A DNA stretch of 34,085 nt from a bacterium (GTDB lineage Bacteria > Cyanobacteriota > Vampirovibrionia > Gastranaerophilales > Gastranaerophilaceae), in assembly GCA_017541465.1 (NCBI GenBank), contig JAFXYZ010000036.1, positions 1 to 34,085 of the forward strand, written 5' to 3'. Positions 32,556-34,085 of the stretch are shown here, piece by piece (within the stretch, counting starts at the first letter, position 1; every line of letters begins with the position of its first letter). Made by a program: the position numbers and the translations under genes. The notes beneath the pieces were generated by a model. That model was given only the letters and a program-made list of their open reading frames with translations. It was not told where the DNA came from and searched no databases.

Positions 32556-32595
32556 ATGTTTAATTTGTAAAACAAATTCGTTTCTACCCCCCCCC
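32556..32595 (+). pseudogene. Remnant of the original leader of prepilin gene 3, with poly-C tract
   Basis: An ATG (32556) preceded by GAGAGG opens MFNL and then hits TAA at codon 5. Read through, the frame gives the NKFV-S-T-P-P-P pattern with a run of 9 C (32587-32595) at the same place as in genes 1 and 2. The leader is broken by the stop and by the hairpins inserted right after the C tract. Confidence 0.6.
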
Positions 32596-32780
32596 ACTTC
32601 TTTTGGAAAAGAAGTAGGCAAGAAAACTTTCGTAGTTTTTAAAGTTCTATCAATAATTTACTAAATCATTGTTTTGGTAAAGGTATTTGTAGGTCGTGTT
32701 GTCAAACACGACAAATGATTTATATTTCTAGCGAATACAACCCTCTCCCTAGCCCTCTCCCCAGGAGAGGGAACGTGTTG
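32596..32780 (+). repeat. Hairpin insert between old leader and body of prepilin gene 3
   Basis: Three palindromes follow one another: ACTTCTTTT-GG-AAAAGAAGT (32596-32615), the GTAGG-family copy GTCGTGTT-GTCA-AACACGAC (32693-32712) and a REP-like CCCTCTCC-CCA-GGAGAGGG (32753-32771) with a spare left arm at 32741-32748. The 9 C tract stands at one side and the prepilin segment at the other, so the block looks inserted. Besides these hairpins I see no gene in 32395-32714. Confidence 0.6.
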
Positions 32781-33467
32781 GGCTTCACCCTCGCCGAAGT
32801 CTTAATAACTCTCGTCATTATTGGCGTTATTGCAGCTATTACAGTACCTACATTAATAATAAAACATCAAAAGGAACAAACCGTAACAAGATTAAAAAAA
32901 GCGTATTCTGATTTGTCAAATGTTATCAAATATTCAGAAGTTTCAAATGGATATATTTCAACTTGGGATTTTACATTAACAACAGAAAACTTTATCAATA
33001 AGTATCTTTCATCTTATATTGTCCTTTCAAAATTATCTAACGAAAGATATAGGCAAGAAGTAGTATATAGTAATATTAAAGGTGAAAAATTTGGAAGTAG
33101 TGGTTTTTCATTATTTAATGAAACAAATCATAATCGTATATGGAAATTAAATTCAGGTAGCACATTATTATTCGATTATACTTCCATGGATATTGAAAAT
33201 GGCTATTTGGTTGCTATTGATATTAATGGGAATCAAAAACCAAATAAATTAGGAAAAGATCTTTTTGTTTTCGGAATACATAAATATAAAGGTTTACAGC
33301 CATATCGATGGAATTTAAATAATGGTACTCCCGCAGATGTTACAAGAAATTCTCTTTTGACAAGAACAGCGGAACCATGTTGTAATAAAAATTGTTTTGT
33401 TGGATATGGTTGCAGTGCATTAATAATGATAGACGGCTGGCAGATTAAAGACGATTATCCGTGGTAA
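32775..33467 (+). CDS. Prepilin-like protein 3, with rebuilt start
   Basis: The body begins GFTLAEVLITLVIIGV with Glu at +5, followed by KHQKEQTVTRLKKAYSDLSN, an aromatic-rich variable part, IDINGNQKPNKLGKDLF and a C-terminal CNKNCFVGYGCSALIMIDG (the last about 45 residues). I chose the GTG at 32775, with AGGAG 7 bases upstream, giving a leader of only MLG and 230 residues. An ATG at 32715 gives 250 residues and the leader MIYISSEYNPLPSPLPRRGNVLG, but it has no ribosome binding site and lies 2 bases after a hairpin. The AGGAG itself sits in the right arm of the REP-like hairpin, so it may be hidden. Expression is uncertain; the body is intact. Confidence 0.78.
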   Translation: MLGFTLAEVLITLVIIGVIAAITVPTLIIKHQKEQTVTRLKKAYSDLSNVIKYSEVSNGYISTWDFTLTTENFINKYLSSYIVLSKLSNERYRQEVVYSNIKGEKFGSSGFSLFNETNHNRIWKLNSGSTLLFDYTSMDIENGYLVAIDINGNQKPNKLGKDLFVFGIHKYKGLQPYRWNLNNGTPADVTRNSLLTRTAEPCCNKNCFVGYGCSALIMIDGWQIKDDYPW

Positions 33468-33473
33468 CTAAAA

Positions 33474-33500
33474 ATCGGTAGGGTGCAATTTTTTGCAACT
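33474..33500 (+). repeat. Degenerate GTAGG-family palindrome, copy 6
   Basis: GGTAGGGTGCAATTTTTTGCAAC keeps the GTAGG start and a 6-7-bp imperfect stem (GGTGCAA/TTGCAAC, one mismatch). It lies shortly after the stop of prepilin gene 3. Confidence 0.4.
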
Positions 33501-33515
33501 TAATATAAAAACAAC

Positions 33516-33545
33516 AAAAACCTCTGAGTTAATCAGAGGTTTTTG
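33516..33545. terminator. Bidirectional terminator of the rRNA operon
   Basis: A perfect 12-bp stem AAAAACCTCTGA/TCAGAGGTTTTT (33516-33527 with 33533-33544) with a 5-base loop, A-rich on one side and T-rich on the other, ends the 23S-5S transcript on the minus strand and can also stop the prepilin transcript. Confidence 0.85.
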
Positions 33546-33557
33546 TTTAAAAAAGGT

Positions 33558-33672
33558 ACCGGCAGCTAGTTATCTTTCCGTGCGGTCTCCCGCAGAGTAT
33601 TTTCACCGCAATCAGTCTTTACGATCGTGTTCGGGATGGGAACGAGTGGTATCCTGACGCTTGGCCACCGGA
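33558..33672 (-). rRNA. rrf: 5S ribosomal RNA
   Basis: On the minus strand the sequence begins CCGGTGGCCAAGCG and contains the conserved CCCATCCCGAACACGA and the closing helix with AGCTGCCGG. The ends are approximate to a few bases. It follows 23S rRNA by about 120 bases. Confidence 0.95.
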
Positions 33673-33789
33673 AAAGTTTTGTCGAACAGTATCAATAAAA
33701 TCGACTGTTCAATGAACTTTTGAGGTTCATACGCTGAAAGCTGCATAGAATTATAAAATATATCATAAATCAAACTAAAAAGTTTAGGA

Positions 33790-34085
33790 AAAGCGTTCGT
33801 CCGATTAGTATCGCTCGGCTGAAAATATTGCTACTCTTACACCTGCGACCTATCAACCATATAATCTGTATGGGGACTTATTATCTTGCGATAGAGAGAA
33901 CTCATCTTACGGTGGGCTTCGTACTTATATGCTTTCAGCACTTATCCGCTCCGAACACAGCTACCGGGCGTTTACCGCGGGCGCGATAACCCGTACACTG
34001 GAGGTTCGTTCTTCCCGGTCCTCTCGTACTAAGGAAGACTCCGTTCAATTCTCTTGCGCGTATACCGGATATGGACCGAACTGTC
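33790..34085 (-). rRNA. rrl: 23S ribosomal RNA, 3' part (gene continues beyond the window)
   Basis: The minus strand contains the sarcin-ricin segment AGTACGAGAGGACCGGGAAG and a 3' end near ATACTAATCGGACGAACGC. Only the last 300 bases or so are in the window; the exact 3' end is uncertain by about 10 bases. Confidence 0.95.

Noticed and set aside
32596-32780. The hairpin block as an insertion sequence or CRISPR array
   Set aside because: No transposase, no terminal repeats with target duplication that I can see, and no regularly spaced direct repeats; the units are different palindromes.

Overview
The window looks like a chromosomal segment of a gut member of the Gastranaerophilales (Vampirovibrionia/Melainabacteria, the non-photosynthetic sister line of Cyanobacteria). 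This is inferred from the many prepilin-like proteins starting with a GFTLAEVLITL segment, the didermic traits (LpxL-like and LolA-like proteins), the moderate-to-low GC and the mix of genes. I could not run a phylogeny, so the assignment is tentative.

Layout. 1-682: the 3' end of cysK with a cysteine-rich tail, its terminator, and a possible 40-residue small gene. 675-2212: nadA and a metallo-beta-lactamase-fold hydrolase in one minus-strand unit. 2313-3361: two paralogous secreted proteins separated by a hairpin-rich spacer. 3378-14772: a divergent aryl-polyene-type biosynthetic cluster. Its minus arm encodes a small ketosynthase-like protein, a PlsC acyltransferase, two ACPs, a membrane protein, a ligase-dehydratase fusion, a thioesterase, a LolA-like carrier, an MMPL exporter and an LpxL-like acyltransferase. 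Its plus arm encodes ketosynthase, dehydratase, ketoreductase and ketosynthase. The two arms start only 34 bp apart. 14808-15451: two small secreted proteins, the second TRL-like. 16439-20952: an HAD phosphatase, a polyprenyl-phosphate glycosyltransferase and bioF-bioG-bioC plus a C_GCAxxG_C_C protein in one tightly packed operon. 20993-22552: a ComM/YifB-like ATPase. 23536-31039: an M16 peptidase, and the operon rny-ymdB-PHP phosphoesterase-pseudopilin-matrixin-like protease. 31246-32394: tRNA-Leu(UAA) and a convergent radical SAM gene. 33558-34085: 5S rRNA and the 3' part of 23S rRNA on the minus strand.

The most striking signal is a family of three dispersed prepilin-like genes (near 15650, 22710 and 32556-33467). 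Each has, or had, a poly-C tract in its leader just before the prepilin cleavage site: 7, 8 and 9 C respectively. With 8 C, genes 1 and 2 both give a 17-residue leader of the same layout. Gene 2 has 8 C and is in frame. Gene 1 has 7 C and is out of frame by one base. Gene 3 has 9 C, a stop in its old leader and a set of inserted hairpins that appear to have built a new start. This reads as slipped-strand phase variation of surface or secreted pilins. The genes are bracketed by a family of short palindromes that mostly start with GTAGG-like bases. The bodies of these genes look visibly more AT-rich than the housekeeping and biosynthetic genes.

The second notable item is the aryl-polyene-type cluster. 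It carries the expected polyketide, lipid-attachment and export parts, but no aromatic ammonia-lyase or methyltransferase. Both full-length ketosynthases keep the Cys-His-His triad, so there is no obvious chain-length factor. Two secreted paralogs of unknown family directly follow its minus arm.
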